64,000 nucleotides of DNA, from the NCBI RefSeq assembly GCF_026262505.1, contig NC_067206.1, positions 16,636,641 to 16,700,640 of the forward strand. Direction: 5' to 3'. Position numbers and translations under genes: made by a program. The notes beneath the pieces are model-generated. The model did not search any database and was not told where the DNA came from. It saw only the letters and a program-made list of their open reading frames with translations. Position 1 is the stretch's first letter. Each line of letters opens with the position of its first letter. This DNA is from Trichomonas vaginalis G3. Taxonomy: Eukaryota > Parabasalia > Trichomonadida > Trichomonadidae. Positions 40,244-50,377 of the stretch are shown in pieces.

Positions 40244-42118
40244 TTGTTCTTGAATCTTCTTGGTGAAAGACAAAATTCAATGAAACAATGTTGATTGATG
40301 TACATTGACACAGAAACATTGATTGTGTAATCAATCTATTGAAACTACAAAACTTTGTTCTTGAATCTTCTTGGTGAAAGACAAAATTCAATGAAACAAT
40401 GTTGATTGATGTACATTGACACAGAAACATTGATTGTGTAATCAATCTATTGAAACTACAAAACTTTGTTCTTGAATCTTCTTGGTGAAAGACAAAATTC
40501 AATGAAACAATGTTGATTGATGTACATTGACACAGAAACATTGATTGTGTAATCAATCTATTGAAACTACAAAACTTTGTTCTTGAATCTTCTTGGTGAA
40601 AGACAAAATTCAATGAAACAATGTTGATTGATGTACATTGACACAGAAACATTGATTGTGTAATCAATCTATTGAAACTACAAAACTTTGTTCTTGAATC
40701 TTCTTGGTGAAAGACAAAATTCAATGAAACAATGTTGATTGATGTACATTGACACAGAAACATTGATTGTGTAATCAATCTATAAAAATTCATTAAACTA
40801 TTTTAGCTTTCCTTTAATTAATTTTATTATTTTAATTATTTGATCATTAAGTCTCATTGTTTTACAACATCCCCATTCTCTCATTATCTTCGTTTAAATT
40901 AATATCTATTTTTAGATTTATTATTATATGAACTTTTGTTTAGGTTCTTTTAAAATAAGTTTCTTTGCGAGAATTAATTATTTTTTGTTTTCCTAAACTT
41001 ACACATTTATAATGAACATTCAAGCTAAATCGACATTGTTTTGATAATTAAATATGCATTTAATGAAAATATTAATTGTCACTTTTTATATTTGTTAATG
41101 AAAATGATTTTTAAGTTATAAGGTGCCATAACAATTGACAAAGAGTTATACATTTGTACAAACACATTTGTACAAACACATTTGTACACACTAGCATATT
41201 GTAGCAGTTTATATTATAAATAAAGATTCGCTTTATTTTACGAGTTTCAAATTTAGATCTGAACCATGTTGAAGATCTTTCAAATCAATACGACAAATAC
41301 ATTTGTACACACTAGCATATTGTAGCAGTTTATATTATAAATAAAGATTCGCTTTATTTTACGAGTTTCAAATTTAGATCTGAACCATGTTGAAGATCTT
41401 TCAAATCAATACGACAAATACATTTGTATACACTAGCATATTGTAGCAGTTTATATTACAAATAAAAATTCGGTATTTATTTTTATAACTTATTTTTTAT
41501 TACATAGATTTTAATTCTAACCGAAAAATATTTCTAATCTATTTATATACATGTATTTTACTTAATGACATTGATGATATATGCAATTTATATGCACGTT
41601 TATCAATTATCAATATGAGCCATTGTATTGTTCATGGTAGTAATATTTGAATTTTAATAGTTGTTATCAACACCACGTAGCTTTTTGTCCTAAATTTATA
41701 CTATTTGGTTCCGAAATAAGATTATAAATTTTTAAATTTAAATTCGACTTTTAAATACACTACTGATCGATTGCTTATATTGAGTTTCTGCTTTGCAAAC
41801 AAGTTGAGGTTATAATTGTAAGTTTATTTGTATGAAATAAGAAATAATATATGTGACATTTGGATTTTATGCTACCATTTTTCTAAACAGGTGGTAGTGA
41901 GTCATTCACTTAAATATTGAGTAATCTTCAATAATGTGTAACGAAGATTTCTCTGAAACCATTAAAATAACGTATATAAATAATCGTATGTCAAAATGTG
42001 TGCCTATTTCAATTTTGCACACATTTTGACAGAAATTTGAATGAAATTTAGAGGTTTTTCTTCAAATTTGAATGATGCTTGTCAGAAAAAGTGTCAAAAT
42101 GTGTGCAAATGTGTGCAT
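40244..42118 (-). repeat. Long MULE inverted repeat, right arm (about 1.9 kb)
   Basis: Inverse copy of 36992-39039. It holds five 111-bp units (40244-40793) and a shorter 121-bp array (about 41155-41480), and ends at TGTGCAAATGTGTGCA just next to the transposase stop codon. Confidence 0.9.
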
Positions 42119-42119
42119 T

Positions 42120-43526
42120 TTATCCATCTCCTTCTCTTTTCAATTTTGTTTTATAATCTGTCAATCGAGGCTCGCGAATTCTAATTGAAGGAATAAAACC
42201 TGTTTGAAGTAAATCGTTTTTAATACGATAAAAGTAATTGGGTGCAACTTCTTCTAAAAGATTTTTGACAAAAACATCAATTCTTTGATTTTTAACGCAG
42301 CCAAAATCGTGATATTTTATCTTTTTAAATAAAGATTCAGAAACGTTATTCACAACGGTTAATTCATTTGGTCTGGCAGCGGCTATCCACTGTTGTTTAT
42401 GAATGTCCCACTGACGTATAAAGTATTGATTAAATTCCAATTGATCTTGAATTTTATCAATAATGTGCTCTTTATACATTTTTGCAGCATCTTCTTCTGT
42501 GCAATCACGATAATAACATAAAATGTTCATAAATTTTTCGACTTCTGATCTAATCTCTTCATCATTTATCTTTGAGAGATTCTTTTTAAGTGCGCGTATT
42601 ACATGTAGCGCGCACCAAAAGATATTGCACTCCGGAAATGAATTCCTAATCCCGTTGAAAATGTTTAGTGCACAGTCAGACATGATAAATTCAGGTTCTG
42701 TGTGAGTTGTTTCAAAATATTTACTTAAGCAAAAAGAAATATTTTCACTATTATCTGGATATATTATAAAATAACACAAAGGGATAGAATGAGTATTAGC
42801 AAATTTGGTAGCTAATACATAAAAAGGAAATCCATGAATAATTAATTTAAACGTAGAGTCTAAGTGATAAATTGGTGGTTTTTCATGAATTTGAGAGATC
42901 ATATCATTATCAGAGTAAATAAAAACCAATTTGTCTGGAAAATCAGTATCTTCACCTTGAATGTCAAAATAAATAAGGTCATCATGTTGATCTTCCCATT
43001 GATTAACATAGTTTTGTAAAGATTGAAATTGATTTAAAGATATGTCTGGTAAAGATCTCATAAGATCTTTTTGTTGTAAATAATATTTCAATTGATTGAT
43101 TGCAGTTTGTTTCATAGTCATGTGAATACAAGTATGATCTTTAGGTATTTCAAGCGTTTTGTTGACTTCTTGTGTTGCATTAAGTGGACTTCCGTGATTC
43201 ATGAGAAATTTTTTAATCCAAGCACGGTAAGTACCACTTGTAGGTGTATTTTTATGTTGTGGTGGTGGTCCTGAGTGAATATGAGTTAAGTTTGCAGATT
43301 TAAAAATGTAATTGTCGAAATTTTTAATAAATTTAAAGCCTGCTGGGCAGCCTTCGTATTCGCATCGGTGGTAGATTAATACTCCTGTTCCAATTGATAG
43401 TTTTTGTGGGTCTTTGACAAATCTTATGTTACCATGCAGCTCTGCAGCTATAACAAAACGAGAATATTCTAAATATCCTATGGCTTGATCAACCTCGCAT
43501 GGAGGATCGGGTGGAGGATGTTGCAT
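42120..43526 (-). CDS. Mutator-like (MULE) transposase, 468 residues, apparently intact
   Basis: Residues 45-90 form a FLYWCH/WRKY-like Cys-His finger (HRCEYEGCPAGFKF, then THIHSGPP). The MULE catalytic domain follows from about residue 220: IYHLDSTFKLIIHGFPFYVL (first Asp), FIMSDCALNIFNGIRNSFP (second Asp), FWCALHVIRALKKNL (the C-x2-H of MULEs), and a distal NNVSESLFKKIKYHDFG that could supply the Glu. The frame is open end to end. The enzyme cuts and moves elements with long inverted repeats and makes 9-11 bp duplications. It abuts the right arm but lies outside the arm pair, so the full element may extend to an unseen right end. Confidence 0.85.
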   Translation of the reverse strand: MQHPPPDPPCEVDQAIGYLEYSRFVIAAELHGNIRFVKDPQKLSIGTGVLIYHRCEYEGCPAGFKFIKNFDNYIFKSANLTHIHSGPPPQHKNTPTSGTYRAWIKKFLMNHGSPLNATQEVNKTLEIPKDHTCIHMTMKQTAINQLKYYLQQKDLMRSLPDISLNQFQSLQNYVNQWEDQHDDLIYFDIQGEDTDFPDKLVFIYSDNDMISQIHEKPPIYHLDSTFKLIIHGFPFYVLATKFANTHSIPLCYFIIYPDNSENISFCLSKYFETTHTEPEFIMSDCALNIFNGIRNSFPECNIFWCALHVIRALKKNLSKINDEEIRSEVEKFMNILCYYRDCTEEDAAKMYKEHIIDKIQDQLEFNQYFIRQWDIHKQQWIAAARPNELTVVNNVSESLFKKIKYHDFGCVKNQRIDVFVKNLLEEVAPNYFYRIKNDLLQTGFIPSIRIREPRLTDYKTKLKREGDG

Positions 43527-43764
43527 TGAGCAGCAAAAAGGAAAAATAAAATTGAAAACTCACATTGAAAAAATAACGGTTTAATAGAAAATATTTTTTT
43601 TCTTCTGAAAAAGAATTATCTTTGAGTATCTAAATTGGGATAAAGGATATAGAATAGATAACTAGTACTTAATATATGATACATGTACACGAAATGGAAG
43701 AATGTGTACTAAAAGAAAGAGAAATTTTAGCTTAATATTTTACATACGAATCAATTATCTTTGG
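43527..43764. other. AT-rich leader of MULE transposase gene
   Basis: No gene. On the minus strand TCAATTTTATTTTTCC lies about 30 bases before the ATG; TCA followed by T/A-rich bases resembles the trichomonad initiator element, but the match is weak. Confidence 0.3.
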
Positions 43765-44580
43765 TTAAAAGGTAGAATTGTTGGCTATGATGTACTGATT
43801 CATGATCAGTACATCATAGCCAACAATTCCTTATAAAATTCAAAAACTTGGGTGCAATCAGTTCTGATTGCACCCAAGTTTTTGAACTTTCTTGAGGGAA
43901 TGGAAGGGTAAGAGTATACATTATGAATATATACCTCTTACCCTTCCATTCCCTCTCTGACAGCGGGAAACTTTGTCTGAATGTTAAACTATTCAGACAA
44001 AGTTTCCCGCTGTCAGCGAAAGAATTGTTCCATCTGGTGCATAGAGTGTGAATCTATGCACCAAATGGAGCAAGTCCCTCGCGAAATTGCCCAAACTTGC
44101 GTCGCATTTCAAAGATTGCGACCCAAATTTTGGCGATTTCTAGTAGAGATGGAGTATTTTGAGTCACTGACCTATATGCAGTGGCTCAAAGGGCTCCATC
44201 TCTACTTTGAAGCAAGGAAACTTTCCTCGAAATTTTGATAATTTGAAGAAAGTTTTCAAGCAATTAACAAAGAATTACTCGCTATGAGGTAAAAATTCTA
44301 GATTTTCACCTCATAGCGAGAGCTTCCCTTTCATTGCTTGAAAACTTTCCCCAGCTTCAAAATTGGGGAAAGGGCTGTAAAGTCGACTCCGATACCAGCA
44401 GGTACCAGAGTATTTAAAAGAAAAGCCCTCGTACGAGTTTCTATGAAGACCTTCTCATTCAAGAAGATCTTAATAGAAAATCGTACGAGGGCATTGGAAA
44501 CTCGCGTCTGGTACATGTTGGTACCAGAGTGTTTGAGATTTGAAGACTCTGGTACTAACATGTACCAGAATTTATGATGA
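43765..44580. repeat. Array of about 11 hairpins
   Basis: Back-to-back stems include AATTGTTGGCTATGATGTAC, CAAAAACTTGGGTGCAATCA, GGGAATGGAAGGGTAAGAG, GCGGGAAACTTTGTCTGAA, GCATAGA-type, GTAGAGATGGAG, CTCGCTATGAGGTGAAAA-type and a nested pair with GGTACCAGAGT outside and CCCTCGTACGA inside. Each is followed by its complement after a short AT loop. Spacers are 5-15 bases. Confidence 0.9.
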
Positions 44581-44971
44581 ATTTAAGATGGACCATTATA
44601 AAATGGTAGCGGTTTGTTTCAAAAAATTTTAGATGAGATTTGCATAGATATAGATTATATTGTTGCATGCTAAGTTCGGTCAAAATGTAAACCTCTCAAT
44701 TTTATCGTCGGGGGAAGTAACTCAATTCCTTCAAAATTATTCTTTAAATATTGAATTTAAAGTTATTTAATTTGGATTATAAATAAATAGGCTAATACAA
44801 TATTTAAAAATGAGAAAAAATAACTTTTCAAAGAACTTTTCATAATCTCAAAGAAAATTTTTTATTCAATAATTATATAAATTAATTAACATTCATAATG
44901 GAATTGAATTTTTTTATAAAAAATTGGTCCTACTTAACTTTTTGAGAGAATTTGGCTTTTCATTTTTTATT

Positions 44972-45147
44972 ATGAGTAGACCAACCATTCCTTCTTGGTG
45001 GTTAATTCAAACACGCGAAAAACTTGAATCTCGCGAACTCAATTATTTAATTGCGTGTAAGCGAGTTCCATACGAGGATGAAATGAAGTGTGAATTTAGA
45101 TCAATTTCGAAAAACACACTTAAAGCAGCATACACAAATGCAAATTT
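44972..45147 (+). CDS. Ginger-like transposase, N-terminal part
   Basis: Starts MSRPTIPSWWLIQTREKLES and runs to NTLKAAYTNANF, where the 1.05-kb insertion begins. The ATG at 44972 is chosen over the longer frame because the upstream residues are hydrophobic and low in complexity. The reading frame is the same on both sides of the insertion, counting one copy of the flanking direct repeat, so this was one gene before the insertion. Confidence 0.6.
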
Positions 45148-46198
45148 TGTTGTGCATGAAAAATAGCGTAACTTCACTTTTGACAAAAAGTGACACTATT
45201 TCTGATGGTTTTGTCATTTATTTGTCAGATTTATAAATGGATAATAATGCTGTAAATCAGATATTAATTAAAAATATTTACGATTTATGTTCGAATTGAA
45301 AAGCAAAATGATATTTTGTTAATTGAAAAACGTTAATATCTGATATTTTGAAGTTTTTAATATTTGTTAGTATCTTAAATTATTGAATGCATACGTTTTT
45401 TATGTTCTCAATTTTAAAAAAATTGTGAAGAATTTAGTTTTTTGGAGATGGATGTTTAATATTTGTGAGTGAGAATGCAAGCAGGAGTTTGGTACTTTAA
45501 GGCTAGGTTGAGATAGATTTCCCATTATATTATCTGTGAATATATTGTTTGAAAATTCAAGATATAAAAATATATTATCAAAAATTTTTATATTTTTAAA
45601 TACAATAGGGTGGAAATATAGTACGATGAGATAGCAATGATATATTTTATAATGGGAGGTAATCTGAAGATAAGTAGCAAATTTTATGCGATTTTGATTG
45701 GGAGTTAGAGGGTGTGAGTACTATAGCATGTAATAGTATCTCACACCCTCCAATTCTTCCTATGGCGCCGAAAAATTTTTGGTGAAATGCGACGACATTT
45801 CACCAAAAATTTTCGGCGCCATATAGAGAACTATAGTCTGCGAGGTACTGATTCTATCTATGTACCTCGCAGACCATAGTTCTCAGCCAAAATGGCTAAT
45901 AATTTGAGAGTCTATATGATAATGTAAAAGTTAAAACATTCAAGTATTTAAGTATTTCTTTAAAATATTAAGTTTTTTATTTTTCCAATAAAATTCTAAT
46001 ATCACATATTTTTATTTAACGATTAATTTTATTTATATTTTTATAGTTTTTTAAGAAAAAATATTGTTAGGGTTTTATGGATTTTCAATTAATATACAAG
46101 ATAATTCATGAATGTATATATTTCCAAGTTTTTAAGGATGAAACACTTTACATTTGTAAACTGTCAAAAATGAAGTCACGCTATTTTTCATGCATTAC
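45148..46198. mobile_element. 1.05-kb element inserted in the transposase gene
   Basis: Inverted ends TGCATGAAAAATAGCGTAAC with a complement near 46165-46192 and a nearby TTTTGACA. A 16-base word, ACACAAATGCAAATTT, lies on both sides (45132-45147 and 46199-46214), longer than most duplications, so part of it may belong to the ends. The insert has a GTGACA word (about 45189) and a three-hairpin group at 45705-45895. No transposase. Confidence 0.75.
45705..45895. repeat. Three-hairpin group, diverged copy of the 250-bp unit
   Basis: Stems GGAGGGTGTGAGA-type, GGCGCCGAAAATTTTTGGTG and GAGAACTATAGTCTGCGAGG are the same three stems, in the same order, as in the tandem array at 52199-55164, with sequence differences on both sides of the stems. 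It stops in the fourth hairpin at AGCCAAAATGGCT. Confidence 0.85.
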
Positions 46199-46200
46199 AC

Positions 46201-47013
46201 ACAAATGCAAATTTAACGCCCCCAAACGTTAAACCTGGTCCGGCACCAGATGATATTACTCCTGAAAATTTGCAATATGTTCTCCAAAAATTTCAGGAAT
46301 ATAAGTGCGGAATCCAAAAGATGTTTTGGCGTTTAAACATGGATCAAAATGTTTATTCAGTTTCCTACAATAAACTCAGAAGAATTTACAGTATTTTGGA
46401 GATCAAAGAACCAAAAAGTGACATGCCCCCTCAAAAATATTATACGCTATATGAAGCAACAAAACCTGATACCATATGGCATGTAGATGTTCATTTTTTA
46501 TACGGTTCACAGAGGTTACCTGTTTATGGTATAATAGACGATAAATCTCGGTTTTTGTTGGTTTTAAAAATTTTGCCAAATAAATCTTCCGAATCTACAA
46601 CAAGAGTTGCCGAAGAAACGATTGGCTTATATCAAAAGCCATTTTGTTTCTGGTCCGACAACGGGGGAGAGAATATGGGCCAATTTTATAATTGGCTCAT
46701 GCGAAACAACATTCAAATCCGCCACACTCTCCCCCATATGCCGCGCCAGAGCGGCAAGATTGAAAGGCTCTGGCCGTCTCTTGAAAGAAATGTCGGCCGG
46801 TCTTCAAATGCAAAACAAATTCAAGAATTTCTTGATAAATTCAGGAAAAATTACAACTCAGTACCACATAAAACCCTTCCCAAAAAGGGTTTTCGCCCCA
46901 TGACTCCAGAAGAGTGTTACAATGAGACACCACATTGGAAACAGGGTGAAACGCCATTTTGGAGAGTTATGATTGATGGACACTTCGAAATCAAAGAAAT
47001 ACCGAACCATTGA
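46201..47013 (+). CDS. Ginger-like transposase, catalytic part (integrase fold)
   Basis: After a linker (NVKPGPAPDDITPENLQYVL) and a helical region, the DDE core is clear: IWHVDVHFLYGSQRLPVYGI (first Asp), FCFWSDNGGENMGQFYN (second Asp), MPRQSGKIERLWPSLERN (Glu). The C-terminus has the NSVPHKTLPKKGFRPMTPEE segment typical of integrase-type transposases. It cuts and joins DNA at the TGTTG ends. All three acidic residues are present and the frame is open, but the gene is cut by the 1.05-kb insertion upstream. Confidence 0.8.
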   Translation, partial: TNANLTPPNVKPGPAPDDITPENLQYVLQKFQEYKCGIQKMFWRLNMDQNVYSVSYNKLRRIYSILEIKEPKSDMPPQKYYTLYEATKPDTIWHVDVHFLYGSQRLPVYGIIDDKSRFLLVLKILPNKSSESTTRVAEETIGLYQKPFCFWSDNGGENMGQFYNWLMRNNIQIRHTLPHMPRQSGKIERLWPSLERNVGRSSNAKQIQEFLDKFRKNYNSVPHKTLPKKGFRPMTPEECYNETPHWKQGETPFWRVMIDGHFEIKEIPNH

Positions 47014-47089
47014 ATACACAATTACGAATAAACGCTTAATTTTTATAAAAATTTTATTACATTTTTCCTGAATTTTTAAATTGTACAAT

Positions 47090-47530
47090 AAAGATGGAAG
47101 GCTTTGGGGTACATATTAATATAATATACCTCAAAGCCTTCCATCTCCACTACAAATGGGAGAAACTTTGTCCGAATAGTTTAACATTCGGACAAAGTTT
47201 CTCCCATTTAAAGAAAGAATTGTTCCTTATGAGGTATATATTCATACTGTATACCTCATAAGGAACAATTCCCTCCATAAAACGAGAAAACTTGTTCGCA
47301 ATTGTTTATCATTTCGAACAAGTTTTCTCGTTTTTAATAACAAACTAAAGGCTATGAGGCACTGATTATATATTAGTGCCTCACAGCCTTTAGTTTCTAA
47401 TAGATAGCTGGGGAACTTTCTCCAAATGATAAGTTATTCAGAGAAAGTTTCCCAGCTATCAAGAGGGAATTGTTCCTTATGAGGTATATAGTTATGATGT
47501 ATACCTCATAAGGAACAATTCCCTCATTAA
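47090..47530. repeat. Array of seven alternating hairpins
   Basis: Stems in order: GATGGAAGGCTTTG-type; TGGGAGAAACTTTGTCCGAA; GGGAATTGTTCCTTATGAGG-type; ACGAGAAAACTTGTTCG; AAACTAAAGGCTATGAGGCA; AGCTGGGGAACTTTCTC; and again AATTGTTCCTTATGAGG. Odd hairpins end in GAGG(T/C)AY at the loop; even ones contain AAACTT(T/G)GT or AACTTTC near the middle. Five of these recur in the short element at 58348. Confidence 0.9.
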
Positions 47531-48159
47531 AATCGTAGATATTTTTTACTTATTACTCATGCTTTCAAAATCACAATCCTCTGAAAAGTTATTTTTTATT
47601 AAGAATTTAGAATTTTGATAAATACCTTTTTTCAATTTGATATAATACTTATATATTTTCAAAAAGACATTTTGAAAAGATATCTCAAAAGTTCTCTGAA
47701 AACCTATTTTTGATTAATTTTGAGAAATATCCGTATTAAATTAATCAATAAATTCATTCAACACTACTTTAATTTTTAAATTCAAAAAATTATATGTGCT
47801 TCTTAAAATGTCTCACAAAAATTTTATTATAAAATTATATACAATATTAAAAATCCCACAACATTTTTTTACTTTACATAATCGTACTTCCTCGACGATT
47901 AATTTCCCCTCAATTCCTATCATTGACCGAACTTTGCATGGAACAATATGATTTATACATATGAAAAATAATATATAAAAATATAATTTTGAGATAATTA
48001 TGTAAATAATATTTTAAATATTTGAATTTGAGGTATAATTTTATAGTAAAATATATTATAAAGAGTATTTATATAAATATTGTAAAATAATATAAGTAAT
48101 AAAAATTGAGACCCCTCCCTGTTTTTGATGTTTTGTCACTTTTTCGGTAATTCTTATTG

Positions 48160-48420
48160 TTTCAATTACTTTTAACATTTGTGTTTGCAGTATATATTTC
48201 TTCCATGAAATTTTTACCATTAACTTGAAGACCATCAGGAAAGTTAGGAGATAATGTTTCAATAATATCTTCACCATTAATTTCATATGTATCTTTTTTT
48301 TCCTTTAATGTTTTGAATTTTTAAATCATTAATTTTAATAGCTGATGGGAAATATACTGGTTTAGCATCTTCAGGTCTATTTTGATCAGCATAGTTTCTA
48401 ATAATTCATCATAAACTTTA
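48160..48420 (-). pseudogene. Gene fragment, possible Maverick fibre-type protein
   Basis: The minus strand reads NRPEDAKPVYFPSAIKINDL, then KIQNIKGKKDTYEINGEDII, then LQVNGKNFMEEIYTANTNV. The repeated short Asn/Gly strands resemble fibre or tail-like proteins of mobile elements. A shorter piece lies at 34600-34690. It is broken; I give no function. Confidence 0.4.
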
Positions 48421-48469
48421 TCAAACTCGTTTGACATTCTGTTTAAAAAAAATTAAAAAGATTTAAATT

Positions 48470-48690
48470 TTTTCTAAAACTTTTGATAATGTTTGATTTA
48501 GTTCATCTACTTTTGTTTCTAAACTATTAATTCTTACTTTCGTTGATTTGATTTGACTTTCTAAATCTTTACCTTTTAATTTGATACCTGAAGAGAATGA
48601 AACAGGTGCTGGTACTTTATTTTTATAATAACCAACAATTTCTCTGACATAAGATATTCTTTGAGCTAAGAATTCATAACAAAAAATAAT
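48470..48690 (-). pseudogene. Gene fragment with coiled-coil end
   Basis: Reads YVREIVGYYKNKVPAPVSFS, then SGIKLKGKDLESQIK and a heptad helix, RINSLETKVDELNQTLSKVL, to a stop. It could be the same or a neighbouring gene as the piece at 48160, both carried in one element. Function unknown. Confidence 0.4.
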
Positions 48691-48699
48691 TGAAATTTC

Positions 48700-49025
48700 A
48701 TTGAGTTAAGGTGTTGTACTTGTACCAAGATATGATTGAAATAACGAATTCTTTTGTGAGCGCATCAATGGAATTTTCTGGTTTGAACTTTGTAATTGTT
48801 TCATGTGTTTCCTTTTCAATGATACGTTGAAGGTTTCCCAGATACATTGTTGAGAGTTCATTAAATGTTCCCTGAAGATCAATACCTATAAGCTTATAAT
48901 TGTACTTCTGGTAACTAGTTGTAAGAAATGTCTAATGATTGGAACCATGGCATCAGCTGAGTATCCTTTGGCAATGTGAATGGCTTGGAGATCATACTGT
49001 ATACTTTGTTTCTTACCGAAATGGA
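48700..49025 (-). pseudogene. Captured host-like gene fragment
   Basis: Reads QYDLQAIHIAKGYSADAMVP, IIRHFLQLV, then after a frame change LIGIDLQGTFNELSTMYLGN and LQRIIEKETHETITKFKPE. The helical, globular look suggests a cellular cytosolic protein (the beginning recalls calponin-homology-like N-domains), but I cannot name it. One frameshift lies near 48905. Confidence 0.35.
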
Positions 49026-49234
49026 CAACTAAAAAGTGACAGTTATGGCAGGAAAATTCGCCAAAAAACTTTAACCTTAAACTTAGAAATCTAGAGATTT
49101 ATTAAAAATCTATTAAAGGAATAAATGTTATATAATTTTAATATATTAAAAATAATTATTTAAATATATAATTATATAAAAAACATTTTTATGCAATAAG
49201 AAACAATTTAGTTTTATATATCAAATAAAGGGTA

Positions 49235-49340
49235 AGTGGTATACATTATAAATATATACCTCTTACCTTTCCACTCCCTCTCTGACAGCGGAAAACTTTG
49301 TCTGAATGTTAAACTATTCAGACAAAGTTTCCCGCTTATA
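49235..49340. repeat. Two hairpins shared with 43893-44013
   Basis: GGTAAG(A/T)G... with TATACATTATAAATATATACC in its loop region, and the GCGGGAAACTTTGTCTGAA stem (one arm with one change). Same order as in the 43.8-kb array. Confidence 0.8.
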
Positions 49341-49544
49341 AAAGAACATTTGTATACAACCTGATCTACACGCCCTACCCGTTTAAATATAATATATTTT
49401 ATTTCAAATTTTAAATTCTCTTGTGCTCATATCTTTCAATTTTCTAAAAACTTCTCATTTAGATATTTTAGTTATAATTCTCAGTTTCTCTAGCATGTAT
49501 ATTATGTGATTATGTAAAAATTTTTAAATATATAAAAATTAATT

Positions 49545-49845
49545 TCGATTTTTCCTTCTAAAGTTAGCGAGATCCTCTTTTAGGTCGCGCTCTTCGTGTT
49601 CGACAATCCATTTGGCATTTTCTTTATCTTCAACGAGATTCCAAAAGTTATTTTTTCATGAATAACTAATAATTAATTACCATATTGCCTTCCTAGGTTC
49701 ATTCCCGCTTCTGTATCTGTTGATATTCTGAGGTCTTTTATCAACAATTTTCTTTACTCCAACATTTAATCCCGGATCGATTTTTGTTTTGAAATTTATG
49801 ACATGATAATTTTCCCGAATGTAGTCAGAAATTCATGCCACTCGC
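49545..49845 (-). pseudogene. Gene fragments, unidentified
   Basis: Minus-strand pieces: DYIRENYHVINFKTKIDPGL, then GVKKIVDKRPQNINRYRSG, and, in another frame nearer 49560, FWNLVEDKENAKWIVEHEER. They are consistent with one decayed gene with two or more breaks. The family is not recognised; it may be a transposase. Confidence 0.35.
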
Positions 49846-49917
49846 AGCACACATGAATAGCGCTTTTTACATTCTCAATATTGATTCGTTTATGGAATAT
49901 AAGGGCAAGGATGGGAA

Positions 49918-49966
49918 TGACTCCAATCGGGGGAATTAAAACTCCCCGATTGGACTCCCTTCTTAT
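49918..49966. repeat. Single hairpin, ACTCCAATCGGGG stem
   Basis: GACTCCAATCGGGGGAATT pairs with its complement across AAA. The same stem occurs at 55520-55553. Confidence 0.8.
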
Positions 49967-50005
49967 ATCGCAGTAAATTCTTGATGGATCATCATGTGAG
50001 TATAT

Positions 50006-50085
50006 ACAAATAGATATTCATTTGATAGTAGTATATTATCATGTAATTAGTTTCTTCATTGGAAATAATCACTTCGGTTAGATCA
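50006..50085 (+). repeat. Uninterrupted copy of the site split at 52101-55305
   Basis: ACAAATAGATATTCATTTGA and onward through GTAGTATATTATCATGTAAT to GGTTAGATCA. The first 25 bases recur at 52076-52100 and the last 58 at 55306-55363, overlapping by GTA. Confidence 0.85.
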
Positions 50086-50377
50086 GAAAAAACCAGAATT
50101 TTCGAAAAAGTGACACCAACTATTAAAGTTATTTTATTACTAGATTTATTTACAAATTATAAGATAATATCATTAACAAAATATATTTTTAATATAAATA
50201 AAAAACTTTTTTATACAAAAAATTACAATCAATCGATAAATATTATAAAACATTTATTCCAAAAAGATTAAGTAATAGGTGGGATCCTGCATATAATATA
50301 ATTTTATGTCATAAAGCTTACAAATTTTAGATGGACCACAGTGAGAATGTGAGTGGTTAATTTAAAGGTGGTCTGAT

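Larger units (their letters stand above)
44661..47945 (+). mobile_element. Ginger-like DNA transposon, 3.3 kb, interrupted
   Basis: Ends TGTTGCATGCTAAGTTCGG on the left and their imperfect complement ending TTTGCATGGAACA on the right, with inverted similarity for about 85 bp. ATAT flanks both sides (44657-44660 and 47946-47949), a 4-bp duplication. Termini of the form TGTNR, a 4-bp duplication and an integrase-type DDE transposase are the published traits of Ginger transposons. Inside are the transposase (interrupted by another element) and a seven-hairpin array. The IS3EU family is an alternative. Confidence 0.7.
48120..49060. mobile_element. GTGACA-ended element carrying gene pieces
   Basis: TTTTGTCACTTTTTCGGTAA at about 48122 and CTAAAAAGTGACAG at about 49027 face each other as inverted ends. 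Inside lie three minus-strand gene pieces and no transposase. It also provides the empty site for the element at 34691. Confidence 0.45.
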
